64,000 bases of DNA from Chloroflexota bacterium (lineage in GTDB: Bacteria; Chloroflexota; Anaerolineae; UBA4142). How positions within the stretch are numbered: position 1 is the first letter of the stretch; the number at the start of each line of letters is the position of its first letter. Both the position numbers and the translations under genes were made by a program. Below, one piece after another: positions 44,399-53,368 of the stretch. The stretch spans positions 1 to 64,000 of the forward strand of contig JACRMI010000088.1 of NCBI GenBank assembly GCA_016215025.1, given 5' to 3'. Under the pieces are notes generated by a model. That model made no database searches, had not been told where the DNA came from, and saw only the letters and a list, made by a program, of their open reading frames with translations.

Positions 44399-45406
44399 AT
44401 GACAACTTATATCATCCGTCGATTAATTCAATCTATACCGGTGCTGTTCATTATCAGCATCGTCGTGTTCGGGCTGATCCAAATCGCACCGAATAATCCA
44501 TTGTCGGCTTATCAAAACAATCCGAATATTACGCCGGAAGATTTGCTGCGTCTGGAAGAAGAGTACGGTTTGCGCGATCCGATTCACATCAAATACCTCA
44601 AATGGCTGAGCCAGACGTTGCAGGGTAACTGGGGCGAATCGTTTGTGACGCATCGCCCCGTATTAACAGAAATTGGCGATCGGCTGCCGAATACACTTTA
44701 TCTTTCGTTGATTGCCTTTGTGCTCGCGCTCGTCATCGCGCTGCCGTTTGGCGTTATCTCTGCCGTGCGCCAGTATTCCATCTTCGATCACATCGTCACG
44801 ACGATTGCGTTCATGGGGCAATCGATTCCGATCTTTTGGTTTGGTCTCATTCTCATTATTGTTTTCTCGGTGAATTTGCAAAATCCACTCGCCGGAACAG
44901 CGCTCTTTCCGCATCCTGCGCCGCTGCCACTTTTTCCCGGCGGCGGCATGGTCACGTTGACGGATAACCCGCCTGAACCGTTAGTCGATCGCATTTGGCA
45001 TTTGGTCTTGCCCGTGTCGATGCTGGCCATATTTCAACTCGCGCAGCACGTGCGCTATATGCGCGCCGGTATGCTCGACGTTTTGAAAATGGATTACGTG
45101 CGCACGGCGCGGGCAAAGGGTCTGCGCGAACGCTGGGTCATCGTGCGTCATGCGCTAAAGAACGCCGCGATCCCGCTGGTCACGATTATCGCGCTAGAGA
45201 TTCCGGCTCTGTTCAACGGCGCGCTTTTTACCGAAACGATTTTTTCGTGGCCTGGCATGGGACGACTCTTTTTCGCCAGCGCCGAGCGCGGCGATTATAC
45301 GGTTTTGATGGGCATTCTGATGATTAGCGCGACGCTCATTATCTTTTTCAATCTCGTCGCCGACGTTGTCTATGCCTTTCTCGATCCAAGGATTCGATTC
45401 GACTAA
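44399..45406 (+). CDS. Peptide-type ABC transporter permease (DppB/OppB family)
   Basis: 335 residues, six transmembrane helices, T-Y-I-I-R-R-L-I-Q-S-I-P start typical of DppB. It carries the binding-protein-dependent transport EAA-like loop (Y-V-R-T-A-R-A-K-G-L-R-E-R) that contacts the ATPase. The start ATG 44399 has weak ribosome signals. Its stop overlaps the next start by one base (TAATG). Confidence 0.92.
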   Translation: MTTYIIRRLIQSIPVLFIISIVVFGLIQIAPNNPLSAYQNNPNITPEDLLRLEEEYGLRDPIHIKYLKWLSQTLQGNWGESFVTHRPVLTEIGDRLPNTLYLSLIAFVLALVIALPFGVISAVRQYSIFDHIVTTIAFMGQSIPIFWFGLILIIVFSVNLQNPLAGTALFPHPAPLPLFPGGGMVTLTDNPPEPLVDRIWHLVLPVSMLAIFQLAQHVRYMRAGMLDVLKMDYVRTARAKGLRERWVIVRHALKNAAIPLVTIIALEIPALFNGALFTETIFSWPGMGRLFFASAERGDYTVLMGILMISATLIIFFNLVADVVYAFLDPRIRFD

Positions 45407-46326
45407 TGACTCAAGCAACCGTTACCACACCCCAATTTGTTTTCGAGCCGACGATGCGTCAGGATACGCTCTTGTCGATCACGTGGCGACATTTCCGCAA
45501 GCATCGCTTGGCGCTGATCGGATCGACCATTTTGGTATTGTTGATCCTGGGCACGATTGTGATTCCCATCGTCACCAACTATGATCCTGGGAAGACGCAC
45601 ATCCTCGATAAATACTTACCGCCCTCGTTCGATCATCCCATGGGCACGGATGGCTTGGGGCGCGATATGTTGGTTCGCTCGATGGATGGCGGACGCATTT
45701 CGTTGTTGATCGGTTTGCTCGCGATGTCGCTCGCCATCATCATTGGAACGACGTTCGGCGCGCTGGCTGGTTTCTACGGCGGCTGGCTCGACAATATTCT
45801 GATGCGCATCGCCGACATCATGCTCACCATGCCGACCCTGTTCGTCGCGATTCTACTCACGCAATTGCTCCGCGCCGGCGTTGTCCCATTTCTCAGCGCG
45901 GGTATTATTCCGATCGTGCTCGTCATCGCGGCAACCTCGTGGATGAGCGTGGCGCGTTTGGTGCGCGCGTCGTATCTATCGATCAAGCAAAAAGAATTTA
46001 TTGAAGCGGCGCGTTCCTCCGGCTCGAAAAATTTTCGCTTGATGCTACGGCACATTCTGCCCAACGCGATGAGTCCGATTATCGTGGCGGCAACCCTCCG
46101 CGTTGGCGCGGCGATTATCACGGAATCCGGTTTGAGCTATCTCGGCTTTGGCGTTCAGCCGCCCACGCCAACGTGGGGCAATATGCTGCGCAACGCTCAA
46201 TCGGAAATGGACTATGCGCCGTGGACCGCCATTTTTCCCGGTCTCTTTATCTTCCTCACCGTCATCGCCGTCAACTACATCGGCGATGGTTTGCGCGACG
46301 CGCTCGATCCGCATCATGTAGAGTAA
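45406..46326 (+). CDS. Peptide-type ABC transporter permease (DppC/OppC family)
   Basis: 306 residues. N-terminal OppC segment (W-R-H-F-R-K-H-R-L-A-L-I-G), M-G-T-D-G-L-G-R-D, and EAA loop E-F-I-E-A-A-R-S-S-G-S-K-N. Pairs with the upstream permease. No OppD/OppF ATPase genes follow, so ATPases must be encoded elsewhere. Confidence 0.92.
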   Translation: MTQATVTTPQFVFEPTMRQDTLLSITWRHFRKHRLALIGSTILVLLILGTIVIPIVTNYDPGKTHILDKYLPPSFDHPMGTDGLGRDMLVRSMDGGRISLLIGLLAMSLAIIIGTTFGALAGFYGGWLDNILMRIADIMLTMPTLFVAILLTQLLRAGVVPFLSAGIIPIVLVIAATSWMSVARLVRASYLSIKQKEFIEAARSSGSKNFRLMLRHILPNAMSPIIVAATLRVGAAIITESGLSYLGFGVQPPTPTWGNMLRNAQSEMDYAPWTAIFPGLFIFLTVIAVNYIGDGLRDALDPHHVE

Positions 46327-46410
46327 TGGAACGCTGCGGCGAGCGTTCCCTACGTAGGGCGCGTTCGCCGTAACGCGCTCGCACGACGACGCATCCAATC
46401 TACAATTTCA

Positions 46411-47319
46411 ATGCAATCAATCATGTTCCGCATGAGAATTGCGAATTTACTTTTTGGCAAGCATTTGTTGGCAATTGCAATATTTGCCGTGATACTTGTT
46501 GCTTTGCCATTGTTTGCGATTCAACCCAAGCGCGAAAATCCAGTCGATCAGGTTTTTGATGGGAGTAGATTGACCGACCCCGAAAATAGAATTGTGCAAG
46601 GGGCTTGTCAACGAGATTACATTTCGTCAAGAGCGACACCAAATACATCATTTGCGTTGAACACTTGGATGGAGATTGTTGGTCTTGATGGACACACGAC
46701 CATGTGTTTATACGCCAGAATGAAACCAACTCAATGGCAATTTTCTCCAGATGGTCGATACCTTTACACTTTCACCTTAATCAATCACAATTGGGCGTAC
46801 AATGTCTACCAAATTTCAACAGGTAAAGATGTCTGCGATGGTCGTGGTGATGAGAATCGGGTGCGTTGGGACAGCAATTGTCCTCCCATAAGACTAGCTG
46901 ACGGTAGGTGGTGGTCAGGAATCTTTCCTGATGTCGTCCTGAAAACCAGCAACTCCGATTTATGGAAGTTGATAAATGCTTCTTCATCTTTTGTTGATCC
47001 TATGATGTCTCCAAATGAAGAATGGGTCGTTGGCAAGTCACGCCAATGGTATGTTGCAAGTTCCGATGGCAAGATCATAAAACAGTTTTCGTTGCCGTAT
47101 TCGTATAAAGATAGAACTGCCTGCGGTCAGAATTCGGGCTTGATTGCGTGGCGCGCTGATTCAAAGCAATTTGCTATGATTCAAGAAACTGACAAGATGG
47201 CATTCGTTTGGAGCATCGAGGATGATGGAAGTATGCACCAAGTCGAAGCTATTACGCTGGAAAGATGCACGTCTATATTGAAACTGTCCCCGGATGGGAA
47301 AATAATCACCACGCGATAA
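46411..47319 (+). CDS. Membrane-anchored WD40/TolB-like beta-propeller protein
   Basis: 302 residues. One N-terminal transmembrane segment (about 17-38), then W-Q-F-S-P-D-G-R-Y-L-Y-T-F and L-K-L-S-P-D-G-K-I-I propeller-blade motifs. Family not recognised. The gene is noticeably more AT-rich and uses A/T-ending codons more than its neighbours, which suggests a different origin. A terminator at 47339 closes it. Confidence 0.65.
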   Translation: MQSIMFRMRIANLLFGKHLLAIAIFAVILVALPLFAIQPKRENPVDQVFDGSRLTDPENRIVQGACQRDYISSRATPNTSFALNTWMEIVGLDGHTTMCLYARMKPTQWQFSPDGRYLYTFTLINHNWAYNVYQISTGKDVCDGRGDENRVRWDSNCPPIRLADGRWWSGIFPDVVLKTSNSDLWKLINASSSFVDPMMSPNEEWVVGKSRQWYVASSDGKIIKQFSLPYSYKDRTACGQNSGLIAWRADSKQFAMIQETDKMAFVWSIEDDGSMHQVEAITLERCTSILKLSPDGKIITTR

Positions 47320-47338
47320 ATCGCGCACTAGAAACTCG

Positions 47339-47366
47339 CGACGCATCCGATAGGTGCGTCGTTTTT
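47339..47366 (+). terminator. Rho-independent terminator
   Basis: CGACGCA (47339-47345) / TGCGTCG (47355-47361) plus inner CC/GG pairs, followed by TTTTTG. Confidence 0.75.
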
Positions 47367-47393
47367 GTTTGGAACATGACGTTGTGATAGAAT
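47365..47393 (+). promoter_or_regulatory. Promoter of the peptidase genes
   Basis: TTGTTT (47365-47370), 17-nt spacer, TAGAAT (47388-47393). Start near 47400, leader about 39 nt. Confidence 0.6.
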
Positions 47394-47438
47394 ACCCGCA
47401 ATCTCTAATCTCCAATCTCTATCTCTTCTGGAGTTACC

Positions 47439-48767
47439 ATGAACTGGAATCTCATCCGTGAACAGACCACCGCCATCCTCCAAGATTTACTTCGCTTCGA
47501 TACCACCAATCCGCCCGGCAACGAAACACCTTGCATCGAACACATCGCCGCGCTGTTGCAACGCGATGGTATTGAATCGACGATTTTGGAATCGGCACCG
47601 GGACGCGGCAATCTCGTCGCGCGATTAAAAGGCGATGGCACGCTGCCGCCAATCATGCTGATGGGGCATGTCGATGTTGTGCCTGCCGAAGCCGACAAGT
47701 GGGAACATCCACCGTTCTCCGGCGAAATTGTCGATGGGGTTGTGTGGGGGCGCGGCGCGACCGATATGAAAAACATGGTCGCACTCGAATTGATGGTTTT
47801 CATGCTGCTCCAGCGCGAAAACGCTCCGCTCAAACGTGACGTGATCTTGATGGCAAACGCCGACGAAGAAACCGGCGGGCGCATGGGCGCAGCTTGGATG
47901 GCGCTGAATTATCCCGACCTTATCCGCGCTGAGTACGCGATCAACGAAGGCGGTCCGACGAGTTTGGTCATCGACGGCAAAGTGTTTTACGTTTGCTCGA
48001 CCGCCGAAAAAGGATCGGCGCGCTTCACCGTGCGCGGACGCGGCTCGCCCGGTCATGCCTCGCTGCCGCAGCGAAATAATTCGATCTTGCCACTGTCGAA
48101 AGCGTTGGTCAGACTCATCGAGACGCCGCTGCCGATTCACATTACTAAATCCGCGCGCGGACACATCGAAGCATTAGCACACAGCGTCGATGGAACGCAT
48201 CGCCAAAACTTGCTCGGCTTGCTCGACGAATCGACCCATCACGATTCGCTCGTTGCGCTGCCTCTACCCAGTTCGACCAAACGGCGGCTCTCGTCGAGTT
48301 TGCGTAACACCGCGACGCCGACGATTCTCAAAGCGGGTACCAAGATCAACGTGATTCCCGCCGAAGCGGAATGCCAAGTCGATTGCCGCATTCTGCCCGG
48401 CACCACGCTCGAATCGTTGGAACAGGAATTGCGCGCCGTCGTCGGCGACCAAGTCGAAATCGATTTTGGTCCCGTGTATCCCGCGCTCGAATCCGATCCC
48501 GACTCGCCGCTGTTTGAAACGATTAGACAAGTCGTTAGCGAAATCGAACCGGGCGCAGAGTTGATTCCTGGGATGATTACGGGCGGAACGGATGCCAAGA
48601 GCGTGACCAAGCTGGGAACCAAGGTGCTTGGCTTTATGCCGCTGCGCTACGAAGGTCGCGGGATGACGGGACTCGCGCACGCACACAATGAACGCGTTAG
48701 CATTGCCAATCTAGAGTTTGGGGTACGGGTGTTATATGAAGTGGTGAAGAGATTTTGTATCGCGTGA
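47439..48767 (+). CDS. M20 family metallopeptidase (ArgE/DapE/ACY1-like)
   Basis: 442 residues. Metal site M-G-H-V-D-V-V-P, G-R-G-A-T-D-M-K-N, A-D-E-E-T-G-G (general base Glu) and a C-terminal H-A-H-N-E; a dimerisation domain lies between. Removes acyl or amino-acid groups from small substrates. Intact. The M28 peptidase follows, giving two co-directed exopeptidase-like enzymes downstream of the peptide transporter. Confidence 0.92.
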   Translation: MNWNLIREQTTAILQDLLRFDTTNPPGNETPCIEHIAALLQRDGIESTILESAPGRGNLVARLKGDGTLPPIMLMGHVDVVPAEADKWEHPPFSGEIVDGVVWGRGATDMKNMVALELMVFMLLQRENAPLKRDVILMANADEETGGRMGAAWMALNYPDLIRAEYAINEGGPTSLVIDGKVFYVCSTAEKGSARFTVRGRGSPGHASLPQRNNSILPLSKALVRLIETPLPIHITKSARGHIEALAHSVDGTHRQNLLGLLDESTHHDSLVALPLPSSTKRRLSSSLRNTATPTILKAGTKINVIPAEAECQVDCRILPGTTLESLEQELRAVVGDQVEIDFGPVYPALESDPDSPLFETIRQVVSEIEPGAELIPGMITGGTDAKSVTKLGTKVLGFMPLRYEGRGMTGLAHAHNERVSIANLEFGVRVLYEVVKRFCIA

Positions 48768-48820
48768 TGCGTGGTGCGTGTTGCGTGAATCAAAACGGAA
48801 CACGCACCACGTAACACGAG
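48767..48820. repeat. Palindromic repeat between peptidase genes
   Basis: GCGTGGTGCGTGTTGCGTG (48769-48787) and CACGCACCACGTAACACG (48801-48818) are near-complementary. In an open upstream frame this repeat would be translated, which argues against the earlier start of the M28 gene. Confidence 0.75.
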
Positions 48821-48834
48821 TACCTGGAGGACAC

Positions 48835-50193
48835 TTGGATATTACAGCTCTCGACAAACAACTCATCGCCGAAGCATGGACATCGCCTGATATGTATCCC
48901 AACTTGGAAACACTCGTCGATTTTGGCAGCCGCTTTGCCGGATCGCCCAGCGAAGCTCAGGCGCGCGATTTTATCCAGCAGAAATTTCACGCGTACGGCT
49001 TGAAGCAACTTCACCTCGCGCCATTTGATTACCTTGGTTGGTATCGCGGCACATGCGGACTCAATATCGTCGCGCCGGTGCAACGCGCGATTGATTCGAT
49101 TTCGCTCGTGTATTCACCTTCGACGCCGGTCGGTGGTCTACGCGCTGCCATCATCGATGTTGGGATGGGCACGGAGAAGGAGTACGCCGCAAAGAAAGAC
49201 AAGCTCGCGGGCAAGATCGTCATGTGCTCCAGCGCAAATCCGGAAGAGGGACGCCAGCCGCATCGCCGCGAAAAATACGGACGCGCGGTCGACGCAGGCG
49301 CAATCGGATTTATTTACGCGCGGCATTTGCCCGGCGGCTTGCCGGAAACTGGCTCGCTGCGTCCCGGTCGATTGGGCGAAATTCCTGCCGTCGCTATTTC
49401 GTACGAATCAGGGTTCGCACTCAAGCGTCTGATCGACAAAGGCGAAACGGTCGTCACGCTCGACGTGCAGAACGATTCGCATCCGACCGTCGCATACCAC
49501 GTAATTGGCGATGTGCCGGGCAAAACCGATCAAGTGATTCTTGTCGGCGCGCATTACGACGGGCACGATATTGCGCAGGGCGCGATGGACGATGGAACGG
49601 GAACGTGCATGGTGCTCGAACTCGCGCGCTTGTTTGGTCCGCTGCGTGGTCAACTCAAACGCACGATTCGATTCATGGGCATTGCGTGCGAAGAACTTGG
49701 CGTGCTCGGCTCGACCAAATATGTAGAGAACAATCGCGGCAAGCTGAACGACATTGAATTGATGATTAACCTCGATGGCGCAGTGGGTAACGGTGCGAAA
49801 GGATTTGCGACGAGCGGCTTGGACGATGTCGAATCGATCTTGCGAAAAATCGCCAAGGAAACGCGCTATCCGCTAAAACTCTCCGAAAAAGTCGTGACCG
49901 CCTCCGACAATTTTCCTTTTTTCATGGAAGGCATTCCTGCGATCATGATGACGGCGCGCGAAGAAAATCGCACCCTGGGTCGCGGCTTTGGTCACACGGC
50001 GATGGACACGCTCGACAAGGTGAACGAGCGCGACATGAAGGAATGCGCAATGGTGGCCGCGCGCGTTCTGCTGCGCCTCGCCGAATGGGACAAGCCGATT
50101 GCTCGCCGCCGCACGCCGGATGAAATCAAAGCGATTCTTGTGTCGCAGGACTTGGAGCAGCCGTTGAAGGCGCAGGACAAGTGGCCTTTTTAG
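48835..50193 (+). CDS. M28 family peptidase with PA-type insert
   Basis: 452 residues from TTG 48835, chosen because CTGGAGGACAC precedes it at ideal spacing and the upstream open frame (to 48778) is repeat sequence. The zinc-site motifs are G-A-H-Y-D-G-H, G-A-M-D-D-G-T-G, A-C-E-E-L-G-V-L-G-S, N-L-D-G-A and F-G-H-T-A-M-D-T-L-D. The insert at about 120-220 fits a PA domain. Aminopeptidase-like; no signal peptide, so cytoplasmic. Confidence 0.9.
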   Translation: MDITALDKQLIAEAWTSPDMYPNLETLVDFGSRFAGSPSEAQARDFIQQKFHAYGLKQLHLAPFDYLGWYRGTCGLNIVAPVQRAIDSISLVYSPSTPVGGLRAAIIDVGMGTEKEYAAKKDKLAGKIVMCSSANPEEGRQPHRREKYGRAVDAGAIGFIYARHLPGGLPETGSLRPGRLGEIPAVAISYESGFALKRLIDKGETVVTLDVQNDSHPTVAYHVIGDVPGKTDQVILVGAHYDGHDIAQGAMDDGTGTCMVLELARLFGPLRGQLKRTIRFMGIACEELGVLGSTKYVENNRGKLNDIELMINLDGAVGNGAKGFATSGLDDVESILRKIAKETRYPLKLSEKVVTASDNFPFFMEGIPAIMMTAREENRTLGRGFGHTAMDTLDKVNERDMKECAMVAARVLLRLAEWDKPIARRRTPDEIKAILVSQDLEQPLKAQDKWPF

Positions 50194-50227
50194 CGCGAGA
50201 GCGTTTGGAACGCGAAACTCGCGAAAG

Positions 50228-50278
50228 GACGGCGCGTCTTCGACTCGATGCTCTGCATCGAACTATGGACGCGCCGTC
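50228..50278. repeat. Nested hairpin in the gap after the M28 gene
   Basis: Outer arms GACGGCGCGTC (50228-50238) / GACGCGCCGTC (50268-50278); inner arms TCGATGC (50245-50251) / GCATCGA (50255-50261). Possible terminator or repeat; no T run. Confidence 0.6.
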
Positions 50279-50396
50279 ACGAAAACCGCGAAAGGAAGCG
50301 TGTTATTCGCTTGGAGTGTTTCAAGATGAAAGAGATCAAAAGATGAGGTGAAGATAGGAGCAAGGACGATTGTACCGAAAAAGAGAATGAGTCTGG

Positions 50397-50438
50397 TTTT
50401 CTTTCGCGGCTTTCGGCAATTTCGAGGTTTTCGTGTTC
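50397..50438. repeat. Interspersed TTTCGCGGC repeat, copy 1
   Basis: TTTTCTTTCGCGGCTTTCGG followed by CAATTTCGAGG and TTTTCGTGTTCC. Related copies at 50920-50958 and 52720-52764, each just upstream of a gene. Confidence 0.75.
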
Positions 50439-50461
50439 CAAAGACTTTCACGGAGGCAAGC

Positions 50462-50893
50462 ATGGAACCACGCATTCAGGGCAAGAAGCATCAATTTGAA
50501 CCGCTGTCGTACACAGTCATCGGTGCGTGCATCGATGTTCAACGGCAATTGGGTACCCATTGCATGGAAGTCGATTATCAGCGTGCGCTTGAAGTTGCAT
50601 TGCCCAAATTCGGTGTCCAGTTTGAACGCGAGGTGGAAATCCCTATTGTCTATGATGGTGTCACCGTCACTAAACGTCGTTACGATTTCAAATGTTGGGA
50701 TAAACAGGACATGCTGCTACTGGAGACCAAAGCCGCGCAAGCAATTCGCCCTGACGACGCCGAACAAAGTTTGCTCTACGTTACCAAAGGAAATCACAAA
50801 CTTGTCCTGCTCGTCAATTTTGGCGAAAAACCGATTCGCCCGCGCCGCTTTGTTAACACACCAACCTTCCAAGGCGAGGTGTCCTGGAAGTAA
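50462..50893 (+). CDS. GxxExxY family protein
   Basis: 143 residues. Family motif present as G-T-H-C-M-E-V-D-Y near residue 30, plus Y-D-F-K-C-W-D-K and L-L-L-E-T-K-A-A-Q-A-I. The fold is PD-(D/E)XK-like with E-x-K and no proven activity. CACGGAGG precedes ATG 50462. The repeats on both sides indicate a repeat-rich neighbourhood. Confidence 0.88.
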   Translation: MEPRIQGKKHQFEPLSYTVIGACIDVQRQLGTHCMEVDYQRALEVALPKFGVQFEREVEIPIVYDGVTVTKRRYDFKCWDKQDMLLLETKAAQAIRPDDAEQSLLYVTKGNHKLVLLVNFGEKPIRPRRFVNTPTFQGEVSWK

Positions 50894-50919
50894 CTGCATT
50901 TCTTTGAAATGCAAACATA

Positions 50920-50958
50920 CCTTTCGCGGCTTTCGTGCATTTCGCGAGTTTCGTGATC
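50920..50958. repeat. Interspersed TTTCGCGGC repeat, copy 2
   Basis: CTTTCGCGGCTTTCGTGCAT then TTCGCGAGTTTCGTGATCC; same family as 50397-50438. Confidence 0.75.
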
Positions 50959-50992
50959 CGAACGCTCTTAATTGTCACAATGAGGTGTACAC

Positions 50993-52129
50993 ATGCCTAA
51001 CTTTTTCAAATCACTAGTTGCTTGGCTCGAACCACCGCTCGAACGATTGGAGATGGAATATCGGTTGTACTATCTTCATCCCGATATTCGACAGGCAACC
51101 ATCGTTGGAATTATTTTTATCGTCGGCGATTTGGGACTGGTCGCCGCCGATTTTGCCTTGTTTAACCAAAGCGAGACCTTCTTCCTGTTGATGGTAACCC
51201 GTTTGCTGTTGGCAGCCGTGACGGCTGGGTTGATCGTTTTTCTCAATCGCATTTTCCAGCCAGAGGTCTATGATCGCTTTGTTTTCTTTTGCACGATGTT
51301 TATCGTGGTCATGGCAATCTTGATCGATACCACCCGACCGATTAATTTTCTTGGTCGTTTTATAGTCTACTTGGTATTGGTGTTTGCGATTTATCTGGTG
51401 TTGCCCAATGCCGTGATTTTCCGTTTGGGTGGAGCACTCTTCCTGACGGGTGCAGCCATCGTCAGCATGTTTGCATTGACGGATCCCACGGCTGAGGTTC
51501 TCGCTGTTATCATGGTTGTCTGTTTGTTTGTGGCGAATTGGGTCGGTGTATACACGTCTGCAAGTTATTACAAGTTGCGGCGGCGCGAGTATCAAGCCTT
51601 GCAAGAGGCGCGCACGTTGAATCGGCAACTGATTCTGCTTGGTGAAACCGATTCTTTGACAGGCATCAAGAATCGTCAGCAGTTTTTCGAACTGGGCGCG
51701 TACGAGTTGGAACGCTGCCAGCGTTATCAAAAAGCCTTGGGCTTGGCGGTGCTCGATTTGGATTTCTTCAAGCAGGTCAATGCGGTGCATGGATACCAGG
51801 TCGGCGATCAAGTTCTAGTTGCTTTGGTCATGACGATCCTGCGCCAAGTTCCGGGCACAGAACAGTTTGGTCGGCTGGGCGATGAAGAGTTTGGATTATT
51901 GCTGCCCGAAACTGCGTCGAGTGCTGCTCTCGCAATCGCGGAACAAATTCGGCAACGCATCCATGATTCGAACGAACTGACGACGATATTGAAACGTCCG
52001 TTGACCGTAAGCATTGGAGTTTGCGCGGCGCAGCCCAGCGATAAAACTTTTGGCGATTTGCTTCGCCGTGCGGACAAGGCGTTGGGTCGCGCCAAGAGCG
52101 AAGGGCGCAACTGCGTGGTGTCGAAATAG
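50993..52129 (+). CDS. Membrane GGDEF-domain protein with degenerate signature
   Basis: 378 residues. Six transmembrane helices (about 35-190), a short coiled coil (about 195-212), then a GGDEF domain (about 215-375; D-S-L-T-G-I-K-N-R, L-D-L-D-F-F-K-Q-V-N). The catalytic signature R-x-G-G-D/E-E-F reads R-L-G-D-E-E-F, so the second glycine is Asp. The domain is probably not an active diguanylate cyclase; it could be a GTP or c-di-GMP sensor or an orphan scaffold. The 2H phosphoesterase gene starts 10 nt later. Confidence 0.88.
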   Translation: MPNFFKSLVAWLEPPLERLEMEYRLYYLHPDIRQATIVGIIFIVGDLGLVAADFALFNQSETFFLLMVTRLLLAAVTAGLIVFLNRIFQPEVYDRFVFFCTMFIVVMAILIDTTRPINFLGRFIVYLVLVFAIYLVLPNAVIFRLGGALFLTGAAIVSMFALTDPTAEVLAVIMVVCLFVANWVGVYTSASYYKLRRREYQALQEARTLNRQLILLGETDSLTGIKNRQQFFELGAYELERCQRYQKALGLAVLDLDFFKQVNAVHGYQVGDQVLVALVMTILRQVPGTEQFGRLGDEEFGLLLPETASSAALAIAEQIRQRIHDSNELTTILKRPLTVSIGVCAAQPSDKTFGDLLRRADKALGRAKSEGRNCVVSK

Positions 52130-52139
52130 TTTTGCGTCA

Positions 52140-52709
52140 ATGAAAGCTACATTCGCTTTGCTTGCTGATTGGCAAACGCACAATTTCGTCCGAAAGCTGG
52201 CTTGGGATGTTCATTGCGCGTATGGCATTGGATTGGATGTTACCCGTTTGCCGCCACACGTTTCGCTCAAGCAACCATTCGCCGCCAACGATTTGACGTC
52301 TCTCGAAGAGTACATGATGGAGTTGGCTCCGAGTATCCAACCATTTGAAATCCATTTGCCCCGTTTGCAAATTGTCAAAGTGGCGATTGAGGGTTTAGAG
52401 ACTGGAATCCTTTGGCTCGATGTTCAAGAGACATCGTTGTTGCGCGATTTGCATAATCGGCTGAATAATGAATTGGCTAAACGCTTTACAAATACCCAAG
52501 CAGCTTTCGATGGTGGCGATTATCATTTCCACATGACCGTATCGATTGGCAGTCAGCCTTGGGACGTATATCAACGGATGTTTAAAGATATTGTTGCCAC
52601 ACCAATTGATCTACGATTTACTCCGCAAGAACTTGTCCTTTTTGTGAACGACGACAACGCTAACTTGAACGGCGGTTACATGACCCATAAGATACTGCCT
52701 TTGCATTGA
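52140..52709 (+). CDS. 2H phosphoesterase (2'-5' RNA ligase-like)
   Basis: 189 residues. The two H-x-T/S motifs are P-P-H-V-S-L-K (first) and Y-H-F-H-M-T-V-S-I (second), the catalytic pairs of the 2H superfamily. Acts on 2',3'-cyclic or 2'-5' linked nucleotides or related substrates; specificity unknown. It starts 10 nt after the GGDEF gene and shares its message. A direct link to cyclic-nucleotide turnover is only a guess. Confidence 0.87.
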   Translation: MKATFALLADWQTHNFVRKLAWDVHCAYGIGLDVTRLPPHVSLKQPFAANDLTSLEEYMMELAPSIQPFEIHLPRLQIVKVAIEGLETGILWLDVQETSLLRDLHNRLNNELAKRFTNTQAAFDGGDYHFHMTVSIGSQPWDVYQRMFKDIVATPIDLRFTPQELVLFVNDDNANLNGGYMTHKILPLH

Positions 52710-52719
52710 AGAGTTACTA

Positions 52720-52764
52720 GTTTTCTTTCGCGGTTTTCGCGACATTTCGAGAGTTTCGCGATCC
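52720..52764. repeat. Interspersed TTTCGCGGT repeat, copy 3
   Basis: TTTTCTTTCGCGGTTTTCGC then GACATTTCGAGAGTTTCGCGATCC; same family as 50397-50438. Confidence 0.75.
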
Positions 52765-52794
52765 CAATTTTTTCTACTTGAAAGGAGCACTCTC

Positions 52795-53316
52795 ATGCCT
52801 CATCCACTCGTTCTCCAATTGCGTTTCACGCGCAGCGAATTCAAGCGTGCGCTAAAAGGAATCAGCGACGATGAAGCCCGCCAACGCATTCTGCCGATGA
52901 ACTGCATCAGTTGGAACATCGGTCACTTGGCTTGGCAAGAGCAACGCTATTGGCTTTTGTTCGGGCAAGGCAAATTGTTATTGCCCGATGTCAACGAAAC
53001 ATTTTGCTATGGCGCACCAGCGAGCACACCTGCGCTGCAAGACGCCTGGAAAGCGTGGAACACCATTACAAAAGCGGCTGATCCGTGGCTCGACACATTG
53101 ACCACGAAGAAATTGCAGGAGCGCGTTATCAAAAACGGCAAGCCAAGCCGAATCCTTTTCGGGACATTGTTGCTGCGGATGACGTACCACTATTGGTACC
53201 ACATCGGCGAGAACATGGCGATTCGCCAGAACCTGGGACACACTCACTTGCCTCAGTTCGTCGGCAACATCGATGGACAAGCACCGTACACGCCGGATGG
53301 GAAACGCGCGAAATAA
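52795..53316 (+). CDS. DinB family protein
   Basis: 173 residues. Helical bundle with first histidine in C-I-S-W-N-I-G-H-L-A-W-Q and the later H-Y-W-Y-H-I-G-E-N pair forming the DinB-type three-His metal site. The second DinB-like protein in the window, not closely similar to 36306-36812. Function unknown. Confidence 0.83.
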   Translation: MPHPLVLQLRFTRSEFKRALKGISDDEARQRILPMNCISWNIGHLAWQEQRYWLLFGQGKLLLPDVNETFCYGAPASTPALQDAWKAWNTITKAADPWLDTLTTKKLQERVIKNGKPSRILFGTLLLRMTYHYWYHIGENMAIRQNLGHTHLPQFVGNIDGQAPYTPDGKRAK

Positions 53317-53368
53317 GGCGAAAGGTCGCGAAACGCTGCGCGCGCAGCGTTTCGCGTCAAGAGGAATG

